From Pseudorhodoplanes sp. (GTDB lineage: Bacteria; Pseudomonadota; Alphaproteobacteria; Rhizobiales; Xanthobacteraceae), in assembly GCA_022843165.1 (NCBI GenBank), contig JALHOD010000001.1, positions 251,678-315,677 of the forward strand: a stretch of DNA of 64,000 nucleotides. Reading direction: 5' to 3'. The position numbers and the translations under genes were made by a program. The stretch's first letter is position 1, and each line of letters opens with the position of its first letter. Positions 1 to 10,292 of the stretch are shown piece by piece. The notes beneath the pieces were generated by a model. That model did no database searches and had not been told where the DNA came from. It saw only the letters and a list, made by a program, of their open reading frames with translations.

Positions 1-388
1 CCTTGCCTTCCCGCACGACTGGAGTCCGCTTGACCCCGTGGCGCTCCATCTGCTCGACCACTTCGGATGCAGATGTCTCCTGCGAAACCGTGACAACGTC
101 GCGCGACATCACGTCATCGACGCGCCGACTGTGGGTGTGAACGTACTCGTCGGCGAGCTTTCCAGGTCCCAGAACAAATTCCAGCCAGCGGGGGCGTTTC
201 ATTGCGGTGCCGCTCTCCGCACGACGCAGCAGGTCACCCTCCGTAACGATGCCAACCAGGTTGCCTGCGGCATCAACGACCGGCAATCCGCTGATGCGGT
301 ACTGAAGCATCAATTGCGCGGCTTGCGCGATCGAAGCGTCAGGGCGGATCGTGGCTGCCCCGAACGTCATGATATCAGCCGCTTTCAT
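1..388 (-). CDS. CBS-domain protein (partial, C-terminus outside window)
   Basis: The visible N-terminal 129 residues start MKAADIMTFGAATIRPDA and contain one full CBS motif (IVTEGDLLRRAE near residues 49-60). A second CBS motif begins with DVMSRDVVTV near residue 95 and runs off the left edge. CBS pairs bind adenosine nucleotides and act as energy-state or redox sensors; this layout, with a GPGKLADEY-type linker, is common in alphaproteobacterial stress proteins that often carry a C-terminal BON domain, which cannot be seen here. The start codon overlaps the stop of the small upstream ORF in an ATGA arrangement, so it is probably the last visible gene of the USP - glucan synthase - small ORF operon. 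Partial because of the window edge. Confidence 0.88.
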   Translation of the reverse strand, partial: MKAADIMTFGAATIRPDASIAQAAQLMLQYRISGLPVVDAAGNLVGIVTEGDLLRRAESGTAMKRPRWLEFVLGPGKLADEYVHTHSRRVDDVMSRDVVTVSQETSASEVVEQMERHGVKRTPVVREGK

Positions 389-588
389 TTTAGACCTCTC
401 GCTGTTGAACGGACCACATTTGACTGTAGAGAACTGGCTCTGTGCTGCGATGTCTGTTGTAAAACATCAGCGTCAGCAGCTCGAAAATACTCGGCCTGCA
501 TGCGTTGCTTCCATCCCTCACACGCTTTCGTCAGCCTTAGCAGAGAGGGCCATTCAGGGTGGAGTGTCGATGAATAAGCGTTATGCAT
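385..588 (-). CDS. Small hypothetical protein, 67 aa, coupled on both sides
   Basis: The frame begins MHNAYSSTLHPEWPSLL and encodes 67 residues with no recognisable domain. Its ATG overlaps the last eight bases of the glucan synthase gene, and its TGA overlaps the ATG of the CBS gene. Such tight joins on both sides suggest it is translated as part of one mRNA. It is short, charged and Gln/Arg/Ala-rich, with no signal peptide or membrane helix. I do not recognise the family. A chance open frame in a 190-bp gap between two real genes remains possible. Confidence 0.5.
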   Translation of the reverse strand: MHNAYSSTLHPEWPSLLRLTKACEGWKQRMQAEYFRAADADVLQQTSQHRASSLQSNVVRSTARGLK

Positions 589-3500
589 AGTTGTCCTGCC
601 CTTGACCTTTCGGGTGGTGCTCCTCACGCGCAGCTCTCTGAATCACACAGAGCACCTGATGTGTCGTTCCGTCGGTCGGGAATTTCAACGTCTGTCCGAC
701 CCGACCCTCCCCATCGACTATGATTGACACGTCACCCGCTCCGAGGCTGTCGGGATCCTCGACGCGAATGATCAGAGCGCCGGTTGGACGAGAGATGCGC
801 GCCTCGAACCCTTTCCATGCTCTCGGTAAGCAAGGAGAGATCAGCAGGTCGCCCTCCACCAGCCGCAGTCCCAATATGTGTTCCACGGCGAAGCGCCAGG
901 TCCAGGCCGCAGCGCCCGTGTACCAGCTCCACCCGCCGCGGCCGATATGCGGCGCATTACCCGCAACATCGGCTGCCAGCACATAGGGTTCTGTCCGATA
1001 TCGCTCCGCGTCATTTCGATTCAGAGTGTGTGTGACAGGACTGATTCTATCGAACACTTCCTTGGCGCGATCCCCATCGCCAAGATGCGTGAATGCGATA
1101 CCCAGCCAGGCCGCGGCATGGGAATATTGGCCGCCATTTTCCCGGATGCCCGGCGGATAGGCCTTGATATAACCCGGCTCGCGCGGCGTCGTGTCGAAGG
1201 CCGGCCAAAGGAGCCGAACCAGCCGATCGTCATCACGGATCAGGTGACGCGCAGCCGCGCCCATGGCCTGACGGACGCGCTCTGGATCGCCCGCCTTCGA
1301 CAATACAGCCCACGACTGTGCTATGGAATCGATCCTGCACTCATCATTGGATTTCGATCCCCACGGGCGGCCATCATCGTCTATGGCGCGCAGGTACCAC
1401 TCTCCGTCCCACCCGGATTCTTCGGCCGCGTGCTGGAGATCCGACGCCCGCTTGGTCCAACGTTCAACAAGATCGCTCCGCTCTTGGCGCTCGCACAGGC
1501 CGACGAAGCCCTTGATGGTTGCGATCGTAAACCATGCCAGCCAGATGCTTTCGCCGCGGCCATGCTCTCCCACCCGGTCCATGCTGTCATTCCAGTCCCC
1601 CGATCCAATCAGCGGCATGCCGTGCGCGCCCCTGGTGAAGCCGCGATCGAGCGCACGTTCGCAATGCTCGAAAATCGATCGCCGAGAACTCGTCGTTTCA
1701 AAACGGGTGAAGCGGTCCTTCTCATCCGCGGAAAGCGCAGCACCACTCAGAAATGGCGCCGTTTCCGACAGGATCGCGTTGTCGCCGGTCGCCTCGACAT
1801 AGGCGCTTGCCACATACGGCAACCAGAGCAGGTCGTCGGAGCAGCGGGTTCGCACACCTCGATCCAACGGGGGGTGCCACCAGTGCAGCACATCGCCTTC
1901 CTCGAACTGGTGTGCGGCTGCGGTCAGAATATGCCGCCGTGCACGATCGGGGTCCGCTTGGAGAAGCGCCAGCACGTCCTGAAGCTGATCGCGAAAGCCG
2001 AAGGCGCCGCTCGCCTGGTAGAAACCGGCGCGCGCAAATACTCGGGAGCTCGTTGTCTGATAAGGCAGCCAGCGATTGACCATGATGTCGAAAGCCGCAT
2101 CCGGTGTTTTGACTTGAACGGCACCTAGACGCTCGTTCCAGGCTTGCCGGTGCTCTTCAAACGCGCGATCCACGTGCTCTCGCCGCTGCCACCGTTTCGC
2201 AAGCTCGCGTGCATGCTCTTGATTGTCGCCCTGGCCAAGGATGAAGACAGCTTCACCGATCTCACCCACGCCGATGTCAAGGTGCACCTGAAAGGCCGCG
2301 CAGCAATCGGTTGCCGACTGCAGGCGTCCCCCTAGATCCCATCTCAGCAGGGCCTCCGGCCTGTGCGCATCGCCATCGCGGCCGAAGAATTCGGACCGCG
2401 ACGTCGTCAGGCTGTGAGGCGCGAGGGTACTGGTCAGGAACGCCACGCGGTCGGCAAAATCTGCATTCCAGCGATTGCTGGCCATGAGCGCGTGCGCGCC
2501 GGCGTCATATTCAGCCACAAGGATCGGATTGGGCTGCCCCGCCTCCGCCCCCAGTAGCCATTCGGCATAGTAGGTTGCGGTAATTCGCCGTGGTCGCGTT
2601 AGGAGATTGCGGACGCGCAGACGCACGATTTTCACCGGGTCGTCGGCGGGTACGAAAGTGAGAAGTTCCTGCTCCAGGCTCTCGCTCGACCGCTCCCAAA
2701 TCGTATAGCCGGCGCCATGGCGGATCCGGCATGCGCTTCCATTGCCGGCAGGCTGGGGAGTCGGCGTCCACAGCCGCGCGCTCTCCTCATCGCGCAGATA
2801 AAGCGCCTCGGTCTGAGGATCGGAGACCGGGTCGTTGCTCCACGGCGTCAGCCGGTTCTCACCGCTGTTACCCGCCCACGTCCAGCCCAGCCCGGCTTCT
2901 GTGACGATGGTGCCGAAACCTTCATTTGCGAGCACATTCGCCCAAGGAGCAGGGGGCGGATCGCTCGGTTTGAGATGGACCACATACTCATCCCCCTCCG
3001 GAGTGAAACCGCCAAAGCCGTTGTCAAACAGAAGATGATCCGGCCGGGGCGGAGCTGGGACGACGCTTTCGATCTGATCGAAGAAGCCCGTCGGTTCGAA
3101 CCGGGGGCGTTCTATGGGCGGCACGTCGAGCCGCAAAAGTTGTTGGCGGAGCGGCCCTGCCATCTCGTCAAGAACGACGTGCGCTGCAGCCTCAACAAGC
3201 AACGCACGACCAGCGCCGGCTTGATCGGCCAAAACCAAGTGGATACCCCCGTTGCGGCCCAGCATGTCCTGCGCGCCCGCATCGCGCAGAACCTCGATCA
3301 ACCGCTCGCGTACGGGCTCCAAATAGCCGGAAACGCCGGTATGGAGGATGACCAGTTCGACCGTGATCCCATGGCGCCGCCAAAGCTGGTGCGCGGCCAC
3401 AAGAATGCGGAGCAGTTCCGTCTGCTGTGCGTCGCTTGCACGCAGCGCGAGAATCGGATGGTCACCGGAGATGCTAAGAGCCCAAAGATCCGACTGGCCG

Positions 3501-6500
3501 AGGCTATTTGCGGCGATTGTCGCCGGTGCGGTCCGCAAAGCCGGTTGAGGCCGCAACACGGCGGAAAGCAGAGCCTGCAATTCCGGAAGACGATCCGGCG
3601 TCAATCCCAGCCGGAAAACCTCGCGTGCCGCCTCGGTTGCCGCGTCGCTCGACGCCCAGTCGAGCGACGAGAGAGTCGCATAGCGTTCCGCAATTTCCAA
3701 CGCTGATTCTCGAGAGCCCGCGGCAATGGTCACAAAAGCGAGTTCGCGCCGGCTGTAAGGCTCAAGCTCGAGGTTGGCCTGCAGCGCCATCACCGGATCC
3801 AGTGTCCATCCGAGGCCTCCCGGCAGGCCTTCCTTCAAAAGAGCCGCGGGACGCGCTGCATGCCCGTAACGTCCAAGGAACGCTCGCCGGTCAGTTTCGA
3901 AGCCGGCGATGTCAAGCCCAGCATCATTGGCTACGATGCGATGAAGCATCACCGGCGGACGTTCATCCGGGTTGCGGGGGCGACGCATGAAGAGCAGCCC
4001 CTTCATTTCCGGTAGATATTCGCTGCCTACGAAAAGCTTGCTGAAGGCCGGATGGCGTTCGTAGTCGCGCGGAGGCTCCAACACGATTTCCGCATAACTG
4101 GTCAAGGTAAGTCGACGCGCCTGGCCAGTTTCGTTGACGACTGTGACGCGACGAAACTCCAGGTCGTCGCCAGGTGGGATTCCGACCATCATGCTGACGG
4201 CGATGCCATGTTCGCGGTAATGGAACTCGACCTGGTGCTGATGAAAGACGACGCGCGTATCCTCAGCGAGGCCCAGCGGTTCGCGGCCTATCGACCACAG
4301 GCGGTTGTCGTCGTTGTCCTTCAGATAGAGCCATGAACCATCAGCGTCTCGGCTGGCGCCTCTCGTGCAACGGGTCAGTGCATGCTGGTGCCACCAGAGC
4401 CCTCCGCCGTTCAATGTCGTTATGCGGCTCGTGAAACGCCCGTTGCTGAGTGCATGCAATTGTGCGTGTCCACCGAGGAGACGTGGGTTCCACGGATGCA
4501 AGCCGGGAATCGTCGCCTCGCGTTGCGTGCGGACTTCAAACACCTCCTCACGGGTGATTTCGGGCGGAAGCTCCCAAGGCACACGCTCGTTGAGCAACAG
4601 ATCGTTGGTTCGGACATGCGGGTCTGCGCGGAACCACCGGACCAGCATGTCGGCGCAGAGTGCGTTGCCCAAGGCGGCAAGGCTCATTCCATGGTGATGG
4701 GCCATGTAGGAGCGCACCACCGAGAAACGTTCCCCGGCCGGCACCCGCTCGGGCGTGAAATCCGCCGCTTCGTAGAATCCGTACCGACCCACCAGTCCTA
4801 GGCTCGTCAACTCCGCCATATTCCGCAATGCCGTTCCGGCTCTGACCGAAAGGGCCAGCACAGATGCGTAGGGCGCTACGACCAGATCGCGTGAAAGGCC
4901 GCGGCGCAGGCCAAGGTCGGGAATACCGAAAGCTCGGTAACGATAGCGTCTTTCATGATCCTGCGACGCAAAACCGGATTCCGAAATGCCCCATGGAATG
5001 GCATGCGCGCGACCGTATTCCCGATGCAGGTCGACCGCAGTTCTGTCGCTTTGCCCGAGCAGCGTAGACGGCTCGCTGCGTAAGAGAAGCGTTGGCATCA
5101 GGTATTCGAACATCGACCCGTTCCATGAAACGAGCGAAAGGCCCGAGGCTTTCTTGGTGATTGGACGCCCGAGAAAAAACCAATGCTCGGGAGCGACGTC
5201 TCCCTTCGAGATTGCGAAAAAGCTCGCTAACCGGGCTTCTGTCGCCAGCAGATCGTAGTGGTGCGGATCGATCCGGTCCGCGCTCACGTTGTAGCCAATA
5301 AAGAACAACCGCGTATTCTTGTCGAAGAGCAAGCGGAAATCCATGCCATGCGCCCAGGCAGCGGACCGCGTCGCAATGGCCTGCAAACGATGATGCAGAT
5401 CCCGATGTGTCACTGCCGTCTGTACCAGAGCCCGGTCGAGTTCCTTAGCCCACGCCACGGCGTCGGGGCCGGCTTCCGATGAAGAAAGCGCTGCCAGCAC
5501 GGCGCATGCCTTCCGACATCCTGCCTCCATCTCTGACAAGACCAGAGTCGCCGGCAGACACCGCACAATCTGCTGGGCCCATTCCTCGCAACCGGCAGGA
5601 GCGCGTGCGATGCACGAGTGCCATGGCAGTAACGCCTGGATGTCGCGCCGCATGCTGATGAGATGATGGTGCACACGTTCAAGCCAGATTTGGATCTCTC
5701 GCAACCCATCTGTCGAAGGCGCTTCGGGTTTCCCGATTGACCGGCGGACGCAGGCCTCGAGACGCGGATACTGATCCTCGCACAACTGATCCAGAAGGCG
5801 ACCCCAGCAGTCCGCGTTGTCACGCCCGATCAGCGCCTCTCCCTCCATTGCCTGCACGATCTCATGGCACTCGCCATCAAAAACGATCTCGCTCGCGGCG
5901 AGAGCATCGGAGAGCAGGTGCAGTCCGTCGCACAGACCGTCCCACATGTCGGCGGATAACGCTTGCCCCTGCATGGCTTCGTGGCAGGCTTCCTTCACCA
6001 CGATCAAACTGACCGCCAGATTCCCACTGTCGACCGTCGACACGTAGCGCGGCTCAAGCGGCCTGAGGAGACGTGTGTCGTACCAATTGAGAAGATGCCC
6101 CCGATAACACTCGAGGCGATCCAGCGAATCGAGCGCGTTGCGCATGCGCGTCGTGAGGTCGGTCAGCCCGATATATCCAAGTTTCCACGCTGTAAGAGAC
6201 GACAGAAACATCATTCCGATATTTGTTGGCGATGTCTTGTGAGCGATCTCCTCCTGTGGAGGCTCCTGATAGTTATCCGGAGGAAGCCAATTGTCCTCCG
6301 GTCTGACAAAGGTTTCGAAGAACAGCCAGGTGCGTCGTGCTATGCGGCGCAGAAAGGCGCGGTCTTCCTGTGTGATGTCCTCGACGGGCACCGGCCGGGA
6401 ACGGCTGACGTGAACCGCGATTTCCGGCGCTAGAAACCACAGCACGATGAGCGGCATCGCCGACGCGAACGCTCCCGGATTGGAAAGCCCAAGCCCGACT

Positions 6501-9076
6501 GCCACGAGAATCGCCAAGGCGGGCGATGACCACATTTGCCGCCAGGCTGCGGTTCGTTGATCGGCGGCGGCAAATCGGGCGGCCATATGGGCAGTTGAAG
6601 TCCACTCCAGGAGATGCAGCCCCGATCTCAATCGCCACAGCGAACGGCTGATGGCGGTCGTTGCAAGCGCAGCGTCATTGATGAGAAAGGTCACGGCCAA
6701 TGCCCAGCGTCCGACGTGATCGGCCAAGCGTCGCAAGGTGCTTTGAACCACCCCCCGGCGCCGCCCGCGCGCGAGACCGGTGACCAGGTCGGTGAACAGA
6801 TATGCGCCAGGCGCAGCGACTGTCAGGATGGTCCAGACCCAGGGATTGCCGTGCAGCAGGAACCAACCGGCGAGAGCAAGTGCAACCAAGCTGATTGGCG
6901 TAAGGCTGCGGCGGAGATTATCGAGAATCTTCCAGCGATCGAGGAATGACAACCGGTTCGGCAGCCTCGTCCCGTTCCGGCCGGGCACACCTCTCCCGAG
7001 CCAGGGTAGAAGCTGCCAGTCGCCCCGCACCCAACGGTGCCAACGCCGTGCATGATCGAGATATCCGGATGGGAAACCTTCATAGACGATGATATCGCTG
7101 GCCAAACCAACGCGCCCGTGCAGCCCTTCGAACAGGTCGTGACTTAGGATGCTGTTCTCTGGGACGCGGCCTTCGAGGCTTCTTTCGAACGACGCGACCT
7201 CGTAAATTCCTTTTCCGATGTAGATACCAGTCCCAAATAGGTCTTGATAGACGTCCGATACCGCGCGCGAATAGATGTCGATGGCTATATCGCCCGCATA
7301 GAAGTGCGTAAACAAGGACCTGCCCATATTCTCCGGCGAGATCTCGATGCGAGGCTGCACGATCGTATAGCCGGAGCGGACTCGACCGCTCTTGCTGTCG
7401 AAACTCGCCCTGTTGAGTGGATGCGCCAAGGTGCCGATGAGGCGATTCACCGACCCGGGCGGCAGTCGTGTGTCCGCGTCGGCGGTCACCACGAAGCGGA
7501 TATTTCGAAGCGCCTCTACGTCTCCCGCGACGACCGGGAAGGCACTCCGGTCGCCATGAAGAACGAAAGCGTTGAATTGTTCCAGCTTTCCCCGCTTGCG
7601 CTCCCATCCCATCCAGCATCCCTCGGACGGATTGAAGAGGCGCGGCCGATGCAGCAGGCGAAAGGGAGTGTTTCCCGGCCCGTCACCATAGCGGGCGTTG
7701 AGCATTCCTATTGCCTCGACGAGTGCCTGCTCCACAACACCGTCTCCGGGCATCACGGCGTAGGAGCTGTCGGCATGGTCGCTCAGGAGAACGAATTGCA
7801 GCGTCGGATCGGGATTTGATAGCCGATGGCTTTCAAGCCGCTGGACTAGCTCCGGCACCTCAGAGGGGCTTGCCACGAGAACCGGTACGACAACTGCGGT
7901 ACGAGAATCTGGCGGGATCGTGTCTTTGAAATCGAGCTTGGGTAGCGTTCTTGGCGGAACGAGCAGCGTCACGAGCCAATTGACGAATGTCACGCTCAGA
8001 ACGAAGGCCGGCAGCGCAGTAAGCGCGACGCCAAACAGCCACGAAGAGAGCGTCGCCTCGACGGAGCTAAGATAGAGCGCCGGAACGACCAGCCCCGCCG
8101 CGCCTGCCAAGCAGAGCGCCACGCCATAAAGTGCTCCTGCGTTTCGAAAAAGCGTCCGGCGCAGTGAAACAAGACGCAAAGGCCGGGATCCGACGATCTT
8201 TTCGAAGCTGACTTGTCCATTCCCGACAAGCCAGTAGCCCACATGGCTTTGCGAATCGTCCGCCGCTTTCGCTTGGCATTGCGCGAGCAGTTCTTCTGCA
8301 ACCAACCATTCGGACTTACGACTACGAATGGCCAACCCTTCGACGACATGCCGATATGAGTCGCGTGTATCGAAATCCATTTGCGGATAGATACCGCCGG
8401 GATCGCGCTGGAGAATCTCTTCGACGCGACTCGTGCTATCGAAAAAGTCCTTCCATTGAATCGAAGATGTCCCGGCGAGATTGGCGAGCGCGCGCGATAC
8501 GCATTCCGTATCGTCAATCGAAGCGGAGGTGATGGCGCAGGAGCTCGTTGCAAACGGGGCCTTCACATCTGGAAATAGACGCGCAAACGCCGTGGTCAGC
8601 ACTTCGAGACATGCCAATCTCAGCATCGTCGGAAATGCCCAGAGTTCAGCAATGGTGAGTGGCGTCTGTTCCTGATAGGCGCGGACGAACTGAACAGAGT
8701 TAGTTAGCGACAGTTGCAGATGAGACGCATACAGAAGACCGTGAGCCAGCGCGAATATGCGCGGCAGTCCTTCACCGTCGCCGTCGAGGGAAGGGAGGCG
8801 TCGATAGAAGCGTCCCGGCAGATCCTCGCCGATCTGCAGGATCGTTCTTTGTACATGGTAGTCGTTGTCTAGCAGCCACTCGGCTGCCAGCGCCCCGTTT
8901 GGATCGGACACACTGGCCGCCGCCAATGCCTCGCCAAGCCACTGGCGCACGGATTTTAGTTCGGACCAGACGGGAACAGGTTTTGGCCGGCGGTTGAGAA
9001 TAACGTGCCGACTGCTCAAATCCCGCGCCGTAGCCACCACTGGCCCAGGAGGTGATACGATATCTACAGCCGTCAT
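581..9076 (-). CDS. ndvB: Cyclic beta-1,2-glucan synthase (NdvB/ChvB/Cgs family)
   Basis: This 2831-residue protein matches the usual size of the family. These inner-membrane enzymes start, extend, cyclise and release periplasmic beta-1,2-glucans, which serve in osmoadaptation and host contact. Hydrophobic segments near residues 335-375 and 720-780 flank a glycosyltransferase-84 core with TADADTRLPPG near residue 530. A glycoamylase-like domain follows (EARLASFFAISKGDVAP near 1280). Two GH94 phosphorylase-type modules fill the C-terminal half, the second with GSGDWNDSMD near residue 2490, the length-controlling region. The start MTAVDIVSPPG overlaps the USP stop upstream by ATGA, so the two are probably one transcript; the 3' end overlaps the small ORF. 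No truncation was seen. Confidence 0.96.
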   Translation of the reverse strand: MTAVDIVSPPGPVVATARDLSSRHVILNRRPKPVPVWSELKSVRQWLGEALAAASVSDPNGALAAEWLLDNDYHVQRTILQIGEDLPGRFYRRLPSLDGDGEGLPRIFALAHGLLYASHLQLSLTNSVQFVRAYQEQTPLTIAELWAFPTMLRLACLEVLTTAFARLFPDVKAPFATSSCAITSASIDDTECVSRALANLAGTSSIQWKDFFDSTSRVEEILQRDPGGIYPQMDFDTRDSYRHVVEGLAIRSRKSEWLVAEELLAQCQAKAADDSQSHVGYWLVGNGQVSFEKIVGSRPLRLVSLRRTLFRNAGALYGVALCLAGAAGLVVPALYLSSVEATLSSWLFGVALTALPAFVLSVTFVNWLVTLLVPPRTLPKLDFKDTIPPDSRTAVVVPVLVASPSEVPELVQRLESHRLSNPDPTLQFVLLSDHADSSYAVMPGDGVVEQALVEAIGMLNARYGDGPGNTPFRLLHRPRLFNPSEGCWMGWERKRGKLEQFNAFVLHGDRSAFPVVAGDVEALRNIRFVVTADADTRLPPGSVNRLIGTLAHPLNRASFDSKSGRVRSGYTIVQPRIEISPENMGRSLFTHFYAGDIAIDIYSRAVSDVYQDLFGTGIYIGKGIYEVASFERSLEGRVPENSILSHDLFEGLHGRVGLASDIIVYEGFPSGYLDHARRWHRWVRGDWQLLPWLGRGVPGRNGTRLPNRLSFLDRWKILDNLRRSLTPISLVALALAGWFLLHGNPWVWTILTVAAPGAYLFTDLVTGLARGRRRGVVQSTLRRLADHVGRWALAVTFLINDAALATTAISRSLWRLRSGLHLLEWTSTAHMAARFAAADQRTAAWRQMWSSPALAILVAVGLGLSNPGAFASAMPLIVLWFLAPEIAVHVSRSRPVPVEDITQEDRAFLRRIARRTWLFFETFVRPEDNWLPPDNYQEPPQEEIAHKTSPTNIGMMFLSSLTAWKLGYIGLTDLTTRMRNALDSLDRLECYRGHLLNWYDTRLLRPLEPRYVSTVDSGNLAVSLIVVKEACHEAMQGQALSADMWDGLCDGLHLLSDALAASEIVFDGECHEIVQAMEGEALIGRDNADCWGRLLDQLCEDQYPRLEACVRRSIGKPEAPSTDGLREIQIWLERVHHHLISMRRDIQALLPWHSCIARAPAGCEEWAQQIVRCLPATLVLSEMEAGCRKACAVLAALSSSEAGPDAVAWAKELDRALVQTAVTHRDLHHRLQAIATRSAAWAHGMDFRLLFDKNTRLFFIGYNVSADRIDPHHYDLLATEARLASFFAISKGDVAPEHWFFLGRPITKKASGLSLVSWNGSMFEYLMPTLLLRSEPSTLLGQSDRTAVDLHREYGRAHAIPWGISESGFASQDHERRYRYRAFGIPDLGLRRGLSRDLVVAPYASVLALSVRAGTALRNMAELTSLGLVGRYGFYEAADFTPERVPAGERFSVVRSYMAHHHGMSLAALGNALCADMLVRWFRADPHVRTNDLLLNERVPWELPPEITREEVFEVRTQREATIPGLHPWNPRLLGGHAQLHALSNGRFTSRITTLNGGGLWWHQHALTRCTRGASRDADGSWLYLKDNDDNRLWSIGREPLGLAEDTRVVFHQHQVEFHYREHGIAVSMMVGIPPGDDLEFRRVTVVNETGQARRLTLTSYAEIVLEPPRDYERHPAFSKLFVGSEYLPEMKGLLFMRRPRNPDERPPVMLHRIVANDAGLDIAGFETDRRAFLGRYGHAARPAALLKEGLPGGLGWTLDPVMALQANLELEPYSRRELAFVTIAAGSRESALEIAERYATLSSLDWASSDAATEAAREVFRLGLTPDRLPELQALLSAVLRPQPALRTAPATIAANSLGQSDLWALSISGDHPILALRASDAQQTELLRILVAAHQLWRRHGITVELVILHTGVSGYLEPVRERLIEVLRDAGAQDMLGRNGGIHLVLADQAGAGRALLVEAAAHVVLDEMAGPLRQQLLRLDVPPIERPRFEPTGFFDQIESVVPAPPRPDHLLFDNGFGGFTPEGDEYVVHLKPSDPPPAPWANVLANEGFGTIVTEAGLGWTWAGNSGENRLTPWSNDPVSDPQTEALYLRDEESARLWTPTPQPAGNGSACRIRHGAGYTIWERSSESLEQELLTFVPADDPVKIVRLRVRNLLTRPRRITATYYAEWLLGAEAGQPNPILVAEYDAGAHALMASNRWNADFADRVAFLTSTLAPHSLTTSRSEFFGRDGDAHRPEALLRWDLGGRLQSATDCCAAFQVHLDIGVGEIGEAVFILGQGDNQEHARELAKRWQRREHVDRAFEEHRQAWNERLGAVQVKTPDAAFDIMVNRWLPYQTTSSRVFARAGFYQASGAFGFRDQLQDVLALLQADPDRARRHILTAAAHQFEEGDVLHWWHPPLDRGVRTRCSDDLLWLPYVASAYVEATGDNAILSETAPFLSGAALSADEKDRFTRFETTSSRRSIFEHCERALDRGFTRGAHGMPLIGSGDWNDSMDRVGEHGRGESIWLAWFTIATIKGFVGLCERQERSDLVERWTKRASDLQHAAEESGWDGEWYLRAIDDDGRPWGSKSNDECRIDSIAQSWAVLSKAGDPERVRQAMGAAARHLIRDDDRLVRLLWPAFDTTPREPGYIKAYPPGIRENGGQYSHAAAWLGIAFTHLGDGDRAKEVFDRISPVTHTLNRNDAERYRTEPYVLAADVAGNAPHIGRGGWSWYTGAAAWTWRFAVEHILGLRLVEGDLLISPCLPRAWKGFEARISRPTGALIIRVEDPDSLGAGDVSIIVDGEGRVGQTLKFPTDGTTHQVLCVIQRAAREEHHPKGQGQDNYA

Positions 9077-10077
9077 GCGGCCGGTCGACCGGTTTCACGC
9101 TTTGCTGCCATAGGTATGATGCTCGGTGACCCGGTCGGACGGACGATCAACAGCGGCACCGGCGAGTGCGTCACCAGATATGCCGCAACATTTCCGTAAG
9201 GCATATCGGAAATGCGATTGCCGCCACGGCCCCGAGCCGAGAGCACCACCAGATCCACGTGCTCGCTGCCGATGAGATTGGTTAAGCTGGTGCGAACGTC
9301 ATCGCCGTGCAGCGTCAGCGCCCGAACTTTTGGGCATTCTTCGGCAGCGTAGCCACGAACGCGATCTAGATAGTATTTGGCAACCCGTTCATTGCGATCG
9401 ACAAGCCGCCCGCGTAACTCCAGATCCTCCGCCTCGAGCGGGCCTGTTTCAGTCAACTCGGGAACGGGTACGACATGTGCGAGAACGAGTTCGGCATCGG
9501 CAGCGTGTGCCAGGCGCGCCGCTAGCGGCACGACACTCTCCGACCAGGACGAACCGTCTAAGGGCACCAATATTCGCCGGTAGTGGGGACGAGCCGATGC
9601 CGTGAAGACGGGGACAAGCAGGACTGAGCCCACCGCGTGATCCAGGACATTGCGCGCCGTATTGCCGATCGCATACTCACCCGATCCACGCTCGCCATGG
9701 GTGCCGAGCACAACCAATTCGGCCGCCTGCTCCCTTGTCCGGCGGCAAATCTCTTCAGCTGCCTGCCCCTCGACAAGATCCGCGTCGACCTCTTCTATGC
9801 CATCGGCGCATGCTGCGGCCAGCTTCTTCAAAGCGCTCCGCGCCTCATGGCGCTTTATGTCGCAGTCGATCGGGTCAGGTGGACGGTTGTTTGTCGGACG
9901 TGCTTGAAGAATATGTAGCAGGGACACCGGAACGTGCAGGGAGTTTGCGACCGCGAAGGCATGGGCTACGATCTTTTGTGCATGCTCCGACCCATCGACA
10001 CAAGCAATGATGTGCTTGGCAATGGGACACCTATTCTGCTCCGCATACCGCTGGGAAACGACTGAGGACGCCTGCAT
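9073..10077 (-). CDS. Tandem universal stress protein (UspA family), 334 aa
   Basis: Two USP domains occur in series. The first (about residues 20-150) ends with the ATP-binding signature GTHGERGSGEYAIGNTARNV. The second (about 165-315) has ILVPLDGSSWSES and a degenerate site, SARGRGGNRISDMPYGN. Tandem USPs bind ATP and help cells survive stress or growth arrest. The gene leads a minus-strand operon with glucan synthase (ATGA overlap), the small ORF and the CBS protein. An FNR-type box lies 201 bp upstream in the divergent intergenic area and could serve this operon. The first 17 residues precede the core (AKHIIACVDGSEHA), so the true start may lie slightly downstream. Confidence 0.93.
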   Translation of the reverse strand: MQASSVVSQRYAEQNRCPIAKHIIACVDGSEHAQKIVAHAFAVANSLHVPVSLLHILQARPTNNRPPDPIDCDIKRHEARSALKKLAAACADGIEEVDADLVEGQAAEEICRRTREQAAELVVLGTHGERGSGEYAIGNTARNVLDHAVGSVLLVPVFTASARPHYRRILVPLDGSSWSESVVPLAARLAHAADAELVLAHVVPVPELTETGPLEAEDLELRGRLVDRNERVAKYYLDRVRGYAAEECPKVRALTLHGDDVRTSLTNLIGSEHVDLVVLSARGRGGNRISDMPYGNVAAYLVTHSPVPLLIVRPTGSPSIIPMAAKRETGRPAA

Positions 10078-10278
10078 GAATCGCCTCCATTCCTCTGCGG
10101 GTCAATGGTTCATCCCAACTGTTCCTAAGTCGCATTGCGCCCGGCGCAGAGATTACTCTGGAATTGTGCGCCGCACCGGCACCGGCTTCAACTAATCCGC
10201 ATTTTACCCCTTTTATGCCGACATCCCAGTCAAAAAATTCGGCAGTTGAAACTGTAGATACTCATCTGTCTTCAACAA

Positions 10279-10292
10279 TTGATTCAAATCAA
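10279..10292. promoter_or_regulatory. FNR/FixK-type box, perfect palindrome
   Basis: The 14 bases TTGATTCAAATCAA match the FNR/FixK consensus TTGAT-N4-ATCAA exactly. The site lies between the divergent USP operon (ATG at 10077) and the decayed USP that begins just to its right. Activation at about -41.5 would place a plus-strand start near 10327 or a minus-strand start near 10244. Since the right-hand USP is broken, its useful target today may be the leftward operon. Confidence 0.7.

Noticed and set aside
878-2128. Plus-strand open frame of 416 codons
   Set aside because: It lies wholly antisense to the cyclic glucan synthase GH94 module and has no recognisable motif.
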